64,000 bases of DNA from Janthinobacterium sp. ROICE36 (lineage in GTDB: Bacteria; Pseudomonadota; Gammaproteobacteria; Burkholderiales; Burkholderiaceae_D), in NCBI RefSeq assembly GCF_002869965.1, contig NZ_PEBS01000022.1:1-64000 (forward strand), read 5' to 3'. This document shows positions 18,579 through 28,985 of the stretch, piece by piece. The notes under the pieces are model-generated. The model ran no database searches. It had not been told where the DNA came from and saw only the letters and a list, made by a program, of their open reading frames with translations. The position numbers and the translations under genes are program-made. Position 1 is the first letter of the stretch, and each line of letters starts with the position of its first letter.

Positions 18579-18657
18579 GGATGTACCGTATGGATAAAAA
18601 GCAGGTCTTACATAGAAGTACACGCCACATTGCTCAGGGCAAGGTGGCGTGTACGAA

Positions 18658-19833
18658 TCAGTTCATGACATTGAGTTCTTCGGTGCGCCGCGGTGGATAC
18701 GTTTCCCAGCGGTTGCAACCAGGGCAGTGCCAGTAGAATTGGCGTGCCTTGAAGCCACAGTGGCTGCACTGGTAGCGGGCCAGCTTTTGCGTATAGCCGT
18801 GCACGAGGTTTTTCACCATCGACAGCTCGGACCAGATGGCGGCAGGGGCATCCATCATGCGCGCCTCGAGCAGTTTATCCAGGCCCAGCAAGGTCGGCGT
18901 GCGGCGCAGCTCGGCGCTGACCAGCTGCTTCGCTGCTTCCACGCCGTCGAGCTCGATGACCGCCTTGAAGACCACTTCGATCAGGTCGATCGACGACGCC
19001 TCTTCCAGGTAGGAACGCAGCAGGTTGACGCCTTCCTGCGCGCGGCCCACCTTGGTGTAACCATCCATCAGGCGCTGTGCCACCAGGGCCACGTGCGGAA
19101 CGCTTTGCTGCTCCACGCGGCGCCAGGTAGTCAGCGCGCCTTCCACGTCGCCGCGCGCCAGCAGCACGTCGCCCGTCAGGATGGTGGCGCGCACGCTCTT
19201 GCGGTCCGTCTGCAGGGCTTTTTCCAGCAGCGGCATGGCGTCGTCCGGCCTCATGTGTACCAGCGCGTCATGTGCCAGCTCGCAATAGAACTGGGCGATT
19301 TCCTTCTGGCGCGCTCCGGCGCCCGATTCCTGCAAGCCCACGGCCGCTTCGATGGCGCGTGGCCATTCCTTTTCGCGCTGGTAGATTTCCAGCAGCGCGC
19401 GGCGCGCCTGGGCCGCATATTGCGTGTCGATCAGGCTATTGAAGGTTTCTTCGGCGCGGTCCAGCAAGCCCGCCTTCAGATAATCCATGCCCAGCTCATA
19501 GGCGGCATGACCTTGCTGTTCCAGCGGCAGGTCCGGGCGCGCCAGCAAATTCTGGTGCACGCGGATGGCGCGCTCCGTCTCGCCGCGGCGGCGGAACAGG
19601 TTGCCCAGCGCAAAGTGCATATCGGCCGATTCCGGGTCCAGCTTGACGACTTCGATGAAGGCATCGATGGCCTTGTCATGCTGCTCATTGAGCAGGAAAT
19701 TCAAGCCCTTGAAGTAATTGCGCGGCAGGCTGCGCGATTCGGACACCAGTTGATGAATGTCAACACGCGCGGCAATCCAGCCCAGCGCGAAAAACACCGG
19801 GATACCCAAGAGCCACCAGAGTTCAAAATCCAT
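18658..19833 (-). CDS. lapB: Lipopolysaccharide assembly protein B
   Basis: A 391-residue inner-membrane protein with one N-terminal anchor ([20 protein letters not shown]), a long array of TPR repeats through residues 35-340, and a C-terminal rubredoxin-like zinc motif [18 protein letters not shown]. In E. coli LapB regulates LpxC turnover by FtsH and so LPS amount. All three modules are intact. It sits directly after lapA, as usual, and before the heptose and UDP-sugar genes. Confidence 0.95.
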   Translation of the reverse strand: MDFELWWLLGIPVFFALGWIAARVDIHQLVSESRSLPRNYFKGLNFLLNEQHDKAIDAFIEVVKLDPESADMHFALGNLFRRRGETERAIRVHQNLLARPDLPLEQQGHAAYELGMDYLKAGLLDRAEETFNSLIDTQYAAQARRALLEIYQREKEWPRAIEAAVGLQESGAGARQKEIAQFYCELAHDALVHMRPDDAMPLLEKALQTDRKSVRATILTGDVLLARGDVEGALTTWRRVEQQSVPHVALVAQRLMDGYTKVGRAQEGVNLLRSYLEEASSIDLIEVVFKAVIELDGVEAAKQLVSAELRRTPTLLGLDKLLEARMMDAPAAIWSELSMVKNLVHGYTQKLARYQCSHCGFKARQFYWHCPGCNRWETYPPRRTEELNVMN

Positions 19834-19879
19834 GCGATTGTTTTTATTCGAGTAAGAGAGATAGGAGCGATGGCGCCGA

Positions 19880-20182
19880 TTACTGCGCGCTTACGCTGTC
19901 CGGTTGCGGCTGGATATTGCTGGCCACGCCAACGATTTGCAACGCGGCAATGGTGGTTTTTTGCTTGCTCGCTTCGCGGCGGTGACGGAACACGGTCGGC
20001 GTCAGGGCCAATACGCCCAGGCTGGCGCCGGCGACAAAAAAGCCCAGCAGCATCAGGACCAGGGGGCCGCGAATTTCATAATTGAGGAAAACATGCAGGT
20101 CGACAACCTGCGCATTCTTCAGTGCAAAACTGAAGAACAGGACGAAAAGAACACAGCCAACGATGGTGGAGATGATTTTCAT
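19880..20182 (-). CDS. lapA: Lipopolysaccharide assembly protein A domain protein
   Basis: A 100-residue membrane protein (DUF1049) with two membrane helices: IISTIVGCVLFVLFFSFALK and VLMLLGFFVAGASLGVLAL. A basic cytoplasmic tail follows (FRHRREASKQK). The start at 20182 gives the family N-terminus MKIIST; the open frame reaches 63 codons further, through a large palindromic element, and that part is not coding. It is paired with lapB, 46 bases downstream. Confidence 0.92.
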   Translation of the reverse strand: MKIISTIVGCVLFVLFFSFALKNAQVVDLHVFLNYEIRGPLVLMLLGFFVAGASLGVLALTPTVFRHRREASKQKTTIAALQIVGVASNIQPQPDSVSAQ

Positions 20183-20240
20183 CGATAGGTCCAGAGTGAA
20201 CAAAAAAATGCCCGTGCCGACATGGCACAAACGTAGGGTG

Positions 20241-20350
20241 CTGATCAAACCGTAGCGAGCGGCAGTGATTTGTGGCCGAGAAGCGCAACCGTACTGAAGT
20301 ACGGTGAGCATCGCCGGCCGCAAAGCGCGAGGCGCAGTAGGTTTGAGCAG
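20241..20350. repeat. 110-bp nested inverted-repeat element
   Basis: The outer arms CTGATCAAACC (20241-20251) and GGTTTGAGCAG (20340-20350) are complementary at 10 of 11 positions. At the centre ACCGTAC (20288-20294) pairs with GTACGGT (20299-20305) around a TGAA loop, and further partial pairing lies between (GGCCG with CGGCC). It fills most of the gap between lapA and ihfB and has the build of a repetitive intergenic palindrome. Copy number in the genome cannot be judged here. Confidence 0.7.
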
Positions 20351-20369
20351 TGCTCTACAGCATATTAAC

Positions 20370-20402
20370 AAAAAAAAGCGGCATCCAAGGACGCCGCTCT
20401 TT
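20370..20402 (-). terminator. Intrinsic terminator after ihfB
   Basis: On the minus strand the arms AGCGGC and GCCGCT (20393-20398 and 20377-20382) around a 10-base loop are followed by a run of T. It lies 22 bases past the ihfB stop, so lapA probably has its own promoter. Confidence 0.75.
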
Positions 20403-20423
20403 GTGTCGCCTTCCAGCAGACGA

Positions 20424-20729
20424 TTAATCCTCGATGATCGGTTGCCCGACCATCGCGTCCACCCGCTCGCGCAACTGTTTGCCCGGTTTGAAATGCGGTA
20501 CCCGTTTTTCAGGAACCATCACCTTGTCGCCGGATTTCGGGTTGCGGCCGATACGCGGGGGCCTGCTGTTCAGGGCAAAACTGCCAAAACCGCGGATCTC
20601 GATACGCTGACCGGTCGCCAGGGCGTTGGTCATCGCATCGAGAATGGTCTTGACGGCATACTCCGCATCTTTCGCCACCAGCTGAGAATAACGCTCAGCG
20701 AGGCGGTTGATCAGCTCGGACTTTGTCAT
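20424..20729 (-). CDS. ihfB: Integration host factor subunit beta
   Basis: A 101-residue DNA-bending protein of the HU/IHF family, acting as heterodimer with IhfA. The DNA-binding arm reads [20 protein letters not shown] (residues about 42-61), including [10 protein letters not shown] with the conserved intercalating-proline region. The start [14 protein letters not shown] is canonical. It is 17 bases downstream of rpsA, the same arrangement as in E. coli, and is followed by a terminator. Confidence 0.96.
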   Translation of the reverse strand: MTKSELINRLAERYSQLVAKDAEYAVKTILDAMTNALATGQRIEIRGFGSFALNSRPPRIGRNPKSGDKVMVPEKRVPHFKPGKQLRERVDAMVGQPIIED

Positions 20730-20746
20730 CTGCCGTATCCGCAGTC

Positions 20747-22459
20747 TTAGTTCTTGTTATCGAACTTAGCTTTCAACAAGGCGCCCAGGCTGGTGGTGCC
20801 CGAAGCTGCGTTGTTGTCGGTAGCTGCCATCTTCTGCATGGCTTCCTGGGTTTCAACGTTGTCTTTCGCTTTGATCGACAGTTGGATACCACGGGCTTTG
20901 CGGTCGATGTTCAACACCATTGCTTCGACGGTATCGCCGACTTTCAGGTGCGTACCAGCATCTTCAACGCGGTCGCGCGAGATTTCGGAAGCGCGCAGGT
21001 AGCCTTCGACTTCTTCGGACAGTTGGATCACGGCGCCTTTAGGCTCAACCGATTTAACGGTGCCGGTGACCAGCGAGCCTTTGTCGTTCATGGCTGCGAA
21101 GTTGTTGAATGGATCACCTTCCAGTTGCTTGACGCCCAGGGAAACGCGCTCGCGCTCAACGTCGATGGCCAGAACGATGGCTTCCAGTTCGTCACCTTTC
21201 TTGAAGCGACGCACGGCTTCTTCGCCGGTTTCGGTCCAGGACAGGTCGGACAGGTGCACCAGACCGTCGATGTTACCGGCCAGGCCGATGAACACGCCGA
21301 AGTCGGTGATCGATTTGATCGCGCCGCGGACTTTGTCGCCCTTCTTGTGGGTCACGCCAAAGTCATCCCAAGGGTTGGCTTTACACTGTTTCATACCCAG
21401 CGAGATACGACGACGCTCTTCGTCGATTTCCAGAACCATGACTTCTACTTCGTCGCCCAGTTGGACAACTTTGTTAGGAGCAACGTTTTTGTTGGTCCAG
21501 TCCATTTCGGAAACGTGTACCAGACCTTCGATACCCTGTTCCACTTCAACGAACGCGCCGTAGTCGGTGAGGTTCGTGACTTTACCGAACAGACGGGTGC
21601 TTTGTGGGTAACGACGGGACAGACCGGTCCAAGGATCGTCGCCCAGTTGTTTCACGCCCAGCGAAACACGGTTTTTCTCTTGATCGTATTTCAGGACTTT
21701 GGCGGTGATTTCCTGGCCAACCGTCAGAACTTCCGACGGGTGACGTACACGGCGCCATGCCAGGTCGGTGATGTGCAGCAAGCCATCGATACCGCCCAGA
21801 TCCACGAACGCGCCGTAGTCGGTGATATTTTTGACGACGCCGGTCACGACCGTGCCTTCTTTCAGCGTTTCCATCAGTTTCTGACGCTCTTCGCCCATCG
21901 AAGCTTCGATGACGGCGCGGCGGGACAGAACCACGTTGTTACGCTTGCGATCCAGCTTGATGACCTTGAATTCGAGGGTTTTGCCTTCGAATGGGGTGGT
22001 GTCTTTGACAGGACGGGTATCAACCAGCGAGCCCGGCAGGAATGCGCGGATGCCGTTGGTCAACACGGTCAGACCGCCTTTGACTTTACCATTGACGGTA
22101 CCGACGACGATTTCGCCCGATTCCATCGCTTTTTCCAGAGCCAGCCACGAAGCCAGACGCTTGGCTTTATCGCGCGACAGGATGGTATCGCCGAAACCAT
22201 TTTCCAGCGATTCGATCGCCACGGAAACGAAGTCACCAACTTTGACTTCCAGTTCGCCGTGGTCGTTCTTGAATTCTTCGACAGGGATGAATGCTTCGGA
22301 TTTGAGGCCAGCGTTCACGATCACGAAATTGTGGTCGAGGCGCACGACTTCAGCGGAAATAACTTCGCCGGAGCGCATATCTTGACGCGACAACGATTCC
22401 TCGAAGAGCGCAGCAAAACTTTCCATACCGGTAGATTCGTTAGTTGTAACAGTAGACAT
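20747..22459 (-). CDS. rpsA: 30S ribosomal protein S1
   Basis: A 570-residue protein with six S1 RNA-binding domains; repeats such as [20 protein letters not shown] and [20 protein letters not shown] are clear. It binds mRNA leaders on the 30S subunit. The start at 22459 gives [10 protein letters not shown]; an in-frame GTG three codons upstream is also possible. No Shine-Dalgarno sequence precedes it, which is usual for rpsA because S1 controls its own translation. It lies between cmk and ihfB. Confidence 0.96.
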   Translation of the reverse strand: MSTVTTNESTGMESFAALFEESLSRQDMRSGEVISAEVVRLDHNFVIVNAGLKSEAFIPVEEFKNDHGELEVKVGDFVSVAIESLENGFGDTILSRDKAKRLASWLALEKAMESGEIVVGTVNGKVKGGLTVLTNGIRAFLPGSLVDTRPVKDTTPFEGKTLEFKVIKLDRKRNNVVLSRRAVIEASMGEERQKLMETLKEGTVVTGVVKNITDYGAFVDLGGIDGLLHITDLAWRRVRHPSEVLTVGQEITAKVLKYDQEKNRVSLGVKQLGDDPWTGLSRRYPQSTRLFGKVTNLTDYGAFVEVEQGIEGLVHVSEMDWTNKNVAPNKVVQLGDEVEVMVLEIDEERRRISLGMKQCKANPWDDFGVTHKKGDKVRGAIKSITDFGVFIGLAGNIDGLVHLSDLSWTETGEEAVRRFKKGDELEAIVLAIDVERERVSLGVKQLEGDPFNNFAAMNDKGSLVTGTVKSVEPKGAVIQLSEEVEGYLRASEISRDRVEDAGTHLKVGDTVEAMVLNIDRKARGIQLSIKAKDNVETQEAMQKMAATDNNAASGTTSLGALLKAKFDNKN

Positions 22460-22577
22460 AGGGTTCACACAGGTTATCCAGCAGAGATCGCACGACGCGA
22501 CTTAAACTGGGTTAGGTTTTTGACACACCCGGACAGGCCAGGAGCCGTCAACGGGCACCACATAGCAGAACAACACG

Positions 22578-23246
22578 CTATTTTGCTGCAGCTGCATACC
22601 ATTTCAACACGGTTTCAACGGCAACATCTGCCGTCATGGCCGAGGTATCGAGGACATGCGCCCCTTCCGCGGGGACCAGCGGCGCAATCGCACGGTGAGT
22701 ATCACGTTCGTCCCGCGCCTGCAAATCCATCAGAAGGTCTTCCATATTAGCAGAAAAACCCTTGTCTATCAATTGCTTGTAGCGCCGTTGCGCGCGCGCC
22801 TCGACGCTGGCGGTGAGGAACACCTTCAATTGGGCATGCGGAAAGATCACCGTGCCCATGTCGCGTCCGTCGGCCACCAGGCCGGGGGTCTTGCGAAAAC
22901 CCAGCTGCAAGCCCACCAGAGCCTGGCGCACCGTTGGCAGTACGGCAATCTTTGACGCCGTGTTACCCACTTCTTCGGCACGGATCTGCTCGCTGACGTT
23001 TTCCTGCGCCAGCAGGATCTCGCCGCCTGCAAAATGGCAGGGCAAGTGTTCGGCCAGCTTGGCCAGCGCGTGCTCGTCGCGCAAGTCCGTGCCGCGACGT
23101 AGCGCCGTCAGCGCCGTCAGCCGGTACAGCGCGCCCGAATCGAGGTAATGAAAGCCCAGCTTGTCGGCCACGCGGTGCGCCACCGTGCCTTTGCCGGAAG
23201 CGGTGGGGCCGTCGATGGCGATGACTGGAATGTTGGAGGTCGACAT
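22578..23246 (-). CDS. cmk: Cytidylate kinase
   Basis: A 222-residue nucleoside monophosphate kinase that converts CMP and dCMP to diphosphates. The P-loop lies in [17 protein letters not shown] (near residue 10), followed by [13 protein letters not shown], and the C-terminal [16 protein letters not shown] is characteristic. The start at 23246 ([14 protein letters not shown]) is preferred; an ATG at 23258 would add four residues. It follows aroA after a few bases, and rpsA comes next. Confidence 0.95.
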   Translation of the reverse strand: MSTSNIPVIAIDGPTASGKGTVAHRVADKLGFHYLDSGALYRLTALTALRRGTDLRDEHALAKLAEHLPCHFAGGEILLAQENVSEQIRAEEVGNTASKIAVLPTVRQALVGLQLGFRKTPGLVADGRDMGTVIFPHAQLKVFLTASVEARAQRRYKQLIDKGFSANMEDLLMDLQARDERDTHRAIAPLVPAEGAHVLDTSAMTADVAVETVLKWYAAAAK

Positions 23247-23262
23247 AGTATTAAACAATCAA

Positions 23263-24618
23263 TTAAATCAGGGTGTCTTTGGCTATCCCCGCAAACGCGG
23301 CGAAATACTCGGGGAAGGTCTTGGCCACGCATTTCGGGTCGTTGATGCGCATGGCGTTGCCGCGGCGCGCGGCGCCATCGAGCGAGGCCAGCGAGAAGCA
23401 CATGGCCATGCGGTGGTCGTCGTACGTGTCGATGGTGGCAGCCTGAATGTGCGCCGGCGGCGTCACGCGCAGGTAATCGGCGCCCTCTTCCACTTCCGCG
23501 CCCAGCTTGCGCAATTCCGTCGCCATGGCAGCCAGGCGGTCCGTCTCCTTCACGCGCCAGCTGGCGATATTGCGCAAGGTCGAAGTGCCATCCGCGTACA
23601 GGGCGGCCACGGCGATCGTCATGGCCGCATCGGGAATGTGGTTGAAATCCATGTCGACGGCCTTCAAGACGCCATTTGAACGGGCCTCGATCCAGTTTTC
23701 GCCCATGGTGATGGTCGCGCCCATCTGCTGCAAGGCTTCGACGAAGCGCACATCGCCCTGGATGCTGTCGCGTCCCACGCCCTCGACGCGCACGGGACCG
23801 CCGCCGATGGCGCCGGCCGCCAGGAAATACGAGGCCGACGAGGCGTCGCCTTCGACGTGGATGGTGCCCGGGCTTTGATACTGCTGGCCCGGCTGCACGG
23901 TAAACGACTGCCAGCCGTCCTGCTCGACCGTCACGCCGAAACGGCGCATCAGGTTCAAGGTGATCTCGCTGTAGGGCTTCGAGATCAGCTCGCCCGTGAC
24001 GGCGATGGTCACCGCATGCTCGCGCGCCATCAGCGGTGCCACCATCAGCAGGGCCGTCAGGAACTGGCTCGACACGTTGCCCCGCACGGCGATGCGCTGC
24101 GCATGTATGTGGCCGCGGCGGATGCGCAGTGGCGGGAAGCCCTGCTCGCCCGTGTATTCTATCTGCGTGCCGACGGCGTTCAGCGCGTCGACCAGGTCGC
24201 CGATGGGGCGCTCGTGCATGCGCGACACACCGTGCAAGGTGTAGTCGCCGCCGATGACGGCCAGCGCCGCCGTCAGCGGGCGGATCGCCGTGCCGGCGTT
24301 GCCCATGAACAGGTCCGCCTCGTGATGCGGGAAGACGCCGCCGCAGCCTTCCACGTGGTGCACCTGGTGGGCCGTGGCCGGGTCGCCCGTCAATTCATCC
24401 TGCGTCCATTTGACGCCCAGCGAGGTCAATGCCGTGAGCATGACGAAGGTGTCGTCGGAGGCGAGCAAGTCGATGATTTTCGTCGTGCCCCTGGCCAGCG
24501 CAGCCAGCAGCAGCACGCGGTTGGAAATGCTTTTCGAGCCGGGCAAACGCACCGTGCCTTCGGCGTGCATCACCGGCGTCAAATCGATATGGTGGGGGTA
24601 GTGCTTGGTCTGGGTCAT
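23263..24618 (-). CDS. aroA: 3-phosphoshikimate 1-carboxyvinyltransferase (EPSP synthase)
   Basis: A 451-residue enzyme of the shikimate pathway, joining shikimate 3-phosphate and phosphoenolpyruvate. Motifs are [17 protein letters not shown] (near residue 25), [16 protein letters not shown] (near 104), [20 protein letters not shown] and [14 protein letters not shown]. The [10 protein letters not shown] loop with unchanged Gly, Thr and Pro is that of the glyphosate-sensitive class I enzymes. It is flanked by tyrA and cmk in one aromatic amino acid operon. Confidence 0.95.
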   Translation of the reverse strand: MTQTKHYPHHIDLTPVMHAEGTVRLPGSKSISNRVLLLAALARGTTKIIDLLASDDTFVMLTALTSLGVKWTQDELTGDPATAHQVHHVEGCGGVFPHHEADLFMGNAGTAIRPLTAALAVIGGDYTLHGVSRMHERPIGDLVDALNAVGTQIEYTGEQGFPPLRIRRGHIHAQRIAVRGNVSSQFLTALLMVAPLMAREHAVTIAVTGELISKPYSEITLNLMRRFGVTVEQDGWQSFTVQPGQQYQSPGTIHVEGDASSASYFLAAGAIGGGPVRVEGVGRDSIQGDVRFVEALQQMGATITMGENWIEARSNGVLKAVDMDFNHIPDAAMTIAVAALYADGTSTLRNIASWRVKETDRLAAMATELRKLGAEVEEGADYLRVTPPAHIQAATIDTYDDHRMAMCFSLASLDGAARRGNAMRINDPKCVAKTFPEYFAAFAGIAKDTLI

Positions 24619-24636
24619 GCTGGAATCCTTGAGTAT

Positions 24637-25545
24637 TTATTGTGCGGGCGCGGCTGGTATTTCCGCCGTTTCAATCGCCTCGTTCCATTGCTGGCGCGCG
24701 TGCTGGGCGTTCGCGTACACGCCCTCGATGGCGGCGCCGTCGTTGGCCGCCAGGTGGGCGCGCAAGGTCGTCAACTGCGCCAGGTAAGCGTCCAGTTCCT
24801 GCAGCAGCGCCGGCTGGTTGGCCAGGCTGATGTCGCGCCACATTTCCGGCGATGAGCCGGCGATGCGCGTAAAGTCGCGAAAGCCGCTGGCCGCATATTG
24901 AAACAGCAGGCCCGCGTGCGGTTTCCTGGCGATGTCGTCGACCAGCGCAAAGGCCAGCAAATGCGGCAGATGGCTGACGGCGGCAAACACCTTGTCATGT
25001 TCTTCGGGCGTCAAGGTGTGCACGATGGCGCCGCAGGCGCGCCACGCAGCCGCCACCCGTTCCACATCGACGGCACTATTTTCCGCCAGCGGCGTAAGCA
25101 CCACTTTCTTGCCTTGATACAGATCGATGATGGCCGCATCGGGGCCATTCGTCTCGCGTCCCGCGATCGGGTGGCCGGGCACGAATTGCCCCAACTTGCC
25201 ACCGAGAACCGAGCGCGCGGCCGCCACCACGTCGCTTTTCGTGCTGCCCGCGTCGGTGACAATGGTACCAGGCTGCAAATGCGGCGCGATGGATGCCAGA
25301 ATGGCGCCCGTCTGCGCCACGGGCGCGGCCAGCAGCACCAGGTCGGCGCCAAGCAAGGCATCAGACAGGTCGCCGCCGATCTCGTCGATGATGCCCAGTT
25401 CGCGCGCGCGCGACAGCGAGGCCGATGAACGACCCATGCCAATCACCGTGCCGACCGCACCCGCGTGTTTCAAGGCGCGCGCAAACGAGCCGCCGATCAG
25501 GCCTACGCCGAAGATGACGATTTTTTTCAGTGCAGGCGTCGTCAT
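24637..25545 (-). CDS. tyrA: Prephenate dehydrogenase
   Basis: A 302-residue monofunctional TyrA that makes 4-hydroxyphenylpyruvate from prephenate with NAD(P). The dinucleotide-binding start is VIFGVGLIGGSFARALKHAG, and GHPIAGRETNGPDAA contains the conserved catalytic His. No chorismate mutase domain is attached; that activity is in PheA. The gene ends 18 bases before aroA starts and begins 4 bases after hisC ends, consistent with one operon. Confidence 0.94.
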   Translation of the reverse strand: MTTPALKKIVIFGVGLIGGSFARALKHAGAVGTVIGMGRSSASLSRARELGIIDEIGGDLSDALLGADLVLLAAPVAQTGAILASIAPHLQPGTIVTDAGSTKSDVVAAARSVLGGKLGQFVPGHPIAGRETNGPDAAIIDLYQGKKVVLTPLAENSAVDVERVAAAWRACGAIVHTLTPEEHDKVFAAVSHLPHLLAFALVDDIARKPHAGLLFQYAASGFRDFTRIAGSSPEMWRDISLANQPALLQELDAYLAQLTTLRAHLAANDGAAIEGVYANAQHARQQWNEAIETAEIPAAPAQ

Positions 25546-25549
25546 ATCG

Positions 25550-26656
25550 TCAGGCCAGCGCTTTCGTCAGCGCGGCGATGAAGATGGCGTTTTCCTGCGG
25601 CAGGCCGATGGAAATGCGCAGCCATTGCGGCAAGCCATAGCTGCCGACGGGGCGCACGATCACGCCCTGTTGCAGCAGCGCCAGGTTGACTCTGGCGCCG
25701 GCGCCATCATCGTCACCCACTTTCACCAGCACGAAATTGCCGTGCGACGGCACGAATTCCAGGCCCAGTTGCGTGAACGCTTCGATGAACTGCTGATAGC
25801 CGGCCGCGTTGTTGCGCGCGCTTTGCTCGAGGAATGCCTTGTCGTTCAGGGCGGCAATCGCCGCCGCCTGCGCCAGCGAATTGACGTTGAATGGCTGGCG
25901 GATGCGGTTCATCAGGTCTGTCAGCGCCGGCTGGGCGATGGCGAAACCGATGCGCAGACCGGCCAGGCCATAGGCCTTCGACAGGGTGCGCGAGACCACC
26001 AGGTTCGGATACTGGCGCACCCACGCCGTCGACTCGTACTGGTCGTCGGCCGACAGAAATTCGTTATAGGCTTCGTCCAGCACCACCACCACGTGCTGCG
26101 GCACCTTCTGCAGGAACGCTTCAAGCTGCGCGGCAGTCAGGAAGGTGCCGGTCGGGTTGTTCGGGTTGGCGATGAAGACCAAACGCGTGTCGTCGGCAAT
26201 CGCCGCCGCCATGGCGTCCAGGTCATGGCCATAGGCTTGCGCCGGCACGACGATGTGGCGTGCGCCCAGGCCTTGCGTGGCCAGCGCGTACACGGCAAAC
26301 GAATACTGCGAGTACACCACGGATTGGCCATGCTGCACAAACGCGTGCGCGGCGATTTCCAGGATGTCGTTGCTGCCGTTGCCCAGGGTGATCCAGTCGG
26401 CCGGCACGTCGTAGCGTTTGGACAGCACGGCTTTCAAGTCAAAGCCGTTGGCGTCCGGGTAGCGGCCCAGGTCATCGATGGCGGCGATCATCGCCTGCTT
26501 CGCCGATTCCGGCATGCCGTACGGGTTTTCATTCGACGCCAGCTTGACGATGGCTGCCTCGTCGAGGCCGAATTCGCGCGCGACTTCCGCGATCGGCTTG
26601 CCGCTCTGGTAAGGGGCGATGGCGCGGACGTATTCTGGACCGATATTTTTAGACAT
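25550..26656 (-). CDS. hisC: Histidinol-phosphate aminotransferase
   Basis: A 368-residue class I/II PLP aminotransferase. PLP-contact motifs are NPNNPTGTFL (near residue 170) and the Schiff-base Lys in SRTLSKAYGLAGLRIGF (near 230). It begins with a short N-terminal part containing IAPYQSGKPIAEV and SNENPYG. In this operon position among aromatic genes it may transaminate imidazole acetol phosphate and also aromatic keto acids, as known for related HisC proteins. Which of these dominates is not visible in the sequence. Confidence 0.93.
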   Translation of the reverse strand: MSKNIGPEYVRAIAPYQSGKPIAEVAREFGLDEAAIVKLASNENPYGMPESAKQAMIAAIDDLGRYPDANGFDLKAVLSKRYDVPADWITLGNGSNDILEIAAHAFVQHGQSVVYSQYSFAVYALATQGLGARHIVVPAQAYGHDLDAMAAAIADDTRLVFIANPNNPTGTFLTAAQLEAFLQKVPQHVVVVLDEAYNEFLSADDQYESTAWVRQYPNLVVSRTLSKAYGLAGLRIGFAIAQPALTDLMNRIRQPFNVNSLAQAAAIAALNDKAFLEQSARNNAAGYQQFIEAFTQLGLEFVPSHGNFVLVKVGDDDGAGARVNLALLQQGVIVRPVGSYGLPQWLRISIGLPQENAIFIAALTKALA

Positions 26657-26700
26657 GGTGCTCTTTAAAAAAGTGGGTAATTGTTAGAATAGCTATAACT

Positions 26701-27771
26701 TCACAGGCTGACCGGATACGACCCCAGTACCTTGAAAAACGCCGCATTGCTCTGCAGTTCGGCCAGCGCCTGGGCGACGGCCGCGTCGTGCACATGACCT
26801 TCCACATCGACATAGAAATAATACTCCCAGCTGCCCATGCGCGCCGGGCGCGACTCGAAGCGCGTCATCGACACGCCGTGTTTCGCCAGCGGCGCCAGCA
26901 ACTGGTACACGGCGCCCGCCTTGTTCGGCACGGCCAGCACCAGCGAGGTCTGGTCCATGCCCGACGGTGCGGTCTGCAAGGTGCCAACGACGGCAAAGCG
27001 CGTGCGGTTGTGCGGATCGTCCTGGATATGCCCCTTGACCACGCCCAGCTTGTACTGCGCGCCCGCCAGTTCACTGGCGATTGCCGCCACCGCGCCATCT
27101 TCGCCGGCCATGCGGGCCGCTTCGGCGTTCGAGGCCACGGCGTGGCGCGCGATGTGCGGGTAGTTCTGGTTCAGCCAGACCTGGCATTGCGCCAGCGCCT
27201 GCGAATGGGCGCAGATGGAGGTGACGCCATCCATGTTGCCGCTTTTGCTCATCAGGCTGTGGTGCACGGCAATGGCCACCTCGCCGCTGATGATGAGGCT
27301 AGTCTGCAGCATCATGTCGAGCGTGCGGTTGACGGCGCCTTCCGAGGAATTCTCGATCGGCACCACGCCGAATTCCGCCGTTCCCGCTTCGGCGGAGCGG
27401 AACACTTCATCGATGGACGCGCACGGCAAGCCTTCGACGGCGCTGCCGAACTGCTGATACACGGCCTGTTCGCTGAAGGTGCCGGCCGGGCCCAGGTAGG
27501 CCACGGTGACGCGCTTTTCCAGCGAGCGGCAGGACGACATGATTTCGCGGAAGATGGTCTGCACTTCGCGGTCGCCCATGGGACCTGGATTGCGCTCGGC
27601 CACGCCGCGCAGCACCTGCGCTTCGCGCTCGGGGCGGAACACGGGCGCCTGTGTTTCGGCCTTCACGTGGCCCACTTGCTGGGCGATTTGCGCGCGGCGG
27701 TTCAGCAGCTCGAGGATTTGCGCGTCGATCGCATCGATCTGTTCGCGCAGCGGTTTCAATTTATCGGTCAT
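26701..27771 (-). CDS. pheA: Bifunctional chorismate mutase / prephenate dehydratase
   Basis: A 356-residue protein in which residues 1-90 form an AroQ chorismate mutase (LREQIDAIDAQILELLNRRA), residues 95-270 a prephenate dehydratase (YLGPAGTFSEQA and VPIENSSEGAVNRTLDMM) and residues 275-356 an ACT regulatory domain (ESRPARMGSWEYYFYVD) that senses phenylalanine. All three are complete. It commits chorismate to phenylalanine and lies between serC and hisC. Confidence 0.95.
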   Translation of the reverse strand: MTDKLKPLREQIDAIDAQILELLNRRAQIAQQVGHVKAETQAPVFRPEREAQVLRGVAERNPGPMGDREVQTIFREIMSSCRSLEKRVTVAYLGPAGTFSEQAVYQQFGSAVEGLPCASIDEVFRSAEAGTAEFGVVPIENSSEGAVNRTLDMMLQTSLIISGEVAIAVHHSLMSKSGNMDGVTSICAHSQALAQCQVWLNQNYPHIARHAVASNAEAARMAGEDGAVAAIASELAGAQYKLGVVKGHIQDDPHNRTRFAVVGTLQTAPSGMDQTSLVLAVPNKAGAVYQLLAPLAKHGVSMTRFESRPARMGSWEYYFYVDVEGHVHDAAVAQALAELQSNAAFFKVLGSYPVSL

Positions 27772-27818
27772 GGTTGGTGTGTTTCGTCAGCTGTACTTCA
27801 ATCATGGCCGCGCGGCCT

Positions 27819-27839
27819 GCGCCGGCGGCGGGCCGGCGC
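27819..27839. repeat. GC-rich hairpin between serC and pheA
   Basis: The arms GCGCCGGC and GCCGGCGC (8 bp) enclose a 5-base loop in the 83-base gap between serC and pheA. There is no T-run; it may stabilise or pause the transcript but is not a clear terminator. Confidence 0.4.
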
Positions 27840-27854
27840 GGTCGTCTATGCGAC

Positions 27855-28961
27855 TCAGCGTCCGGCAAACTCGTTCAAATAGTTGACCAGGGCTTGCACG
27901 CCCTCGATCGGCATCGCGTTATAAATCGATGCACGCATGCCGCCGACGGACTTGTGGCCCTTCAGTTGCAGCAGGCCGCGCTGCTTGGCGCCGGCCAGGA
28001 ATGCGTCGTTCAGACTTTCGTCGCGCAGATAGAACGGGATGGTCATGCGCGAGCGGTATTCCGGGTCAACCCGATTCTGGTAGAAGTCGTCCGCATCGAG
28101 CGCCGCGTACAGCAGCGCCGCTTTGTCAATATTACGCTGTTCCATGGCTGCCACGCCACCTTGGCGTTTGAGCCACTGGAAAACCAGGCCGGCAATATAG
28201 ATGCCGTAGGTGGGCGGCGTGTTGTACATCGATTCATGTTCGGCCACGATGCTCCAGTCGAACGCGGACGGGCAGATAGTCAGGGCCTTGCCCAGCAAAT
28301 CTTCGCGCACGATGACCAGCGTCAGGCCGGCCGGGCCGATATTTTTCTGCGCACCGCCAAAAATGACGCCATATTGCGATACGTCAATGACCCGCGACAA
28401 AATGTGCGAGGACATGTCGGCCACGATGGTGGTGCCTGCCGGCACATTCGGCGCCTGCTGGAATTCCACGCCGTCGATGGTTTCGTTGGTGCAGATGTGC
28501 AGGTAGGCGGCGCCCGGCGTCAGCTTCCACTCGGAGACCGGCGGCACGCCCGTGAAACGGGCGGCCTTGGACGACGCGGCCACGTTCACGTTGGCATACT
28601 TGGCCGCTTCCTGGATCGACTTGCCCGACCACGAACCCGTGTGCACGAAGTCGATGGTGGCCGGCTGCTGCGCAGCCAGGCCCACCAGGTTCATCGGGAT
28701 GATGGCGTTCTCGCCCAGGCCACCGCCCTGCAGGAACAGGATCTTGTAGTTCTCGGGCACGGCCAGCAGTTCGCGCAGGTCGGCCACGGCCTGCTGGTAG
28801 ATGGACATGAATTCAGGACCACGGTGGCTCATTTCCATCACCGACATGCCACTGCCATGCCAGTCCTGCATTTCCGCGGCCGCTTGCGCCAGTACTTCCT
28901 TGGGCAGGACGGCGGGGCCGGCGGAGAAATTATAGATAGGGCTTAAGGCTTGATGGGTCAC
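27855..28961 (-). CDS. serC: Phosphoserine aminotransferase
   Basis: A 368-residue class V PLP aminotransferase that makes 3-phosphoserine (and 4-phosphohydroxythreonine for vitamin B6). The N-terminal signature is [16 protein letters not shown], and the PLP lysine is in [20 protein letters not shown] (near residue 197). The C-terminal [11 protein letters not shown] segment is intact. It lies downstream of gyrA and the DUF2059 gene in the usual betaproteobacterial order. Confidence 0.95.
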   Translation of the reverse strand: MTHQALSPIYNFSAGPAVLPKEVLAQAAAEMQDWHGSGMSVMEMSHRGPEFMSIYQQAVADLRELLAVPENYKILFLQGGGLGENAIIPMNLVGLAAQQPATIDFVHTGSWSGKSIQEAAKYANVNVAASSKAARFTGVPPVSEWKLTPGAAYLHICTNETIDGVEFQQAPNVPAGTTIVADMSSHILSRVIDVSQYGVIFGGAQKNIGPAGLTLVIVREDLLGKALTICPSAFDWSIVAEHESMYNTPPTYGIYIAGLVFQWLKRQGGVAAMEQRNIDKAALLYAALDADDFYQNRVDPEYRSRMTIPFYLRDESLNDAFLAGAKQRGLLQLKGHKSVGGMRASIYNAMPIEGVQALVNYLNEFAGR

Positions 28962-28985
28962 GATACGGTCCTTGGAAAAATGGCG

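Noticed and set aside
22460-22577. A riboswitch or attenuator before rpsA
   Set aside because: The 118 bases show no terminator-antiterminator pair or known aptamer pattern; autogenous control by S1 is sufficient.
20723-22750. A 675-codon plus-strand frame opposite rpsA
   Set aside because: rpsA on the minus strand has six clear S1 domains; the antisense frame reads as low-complexity FDNRT-rich sequence.
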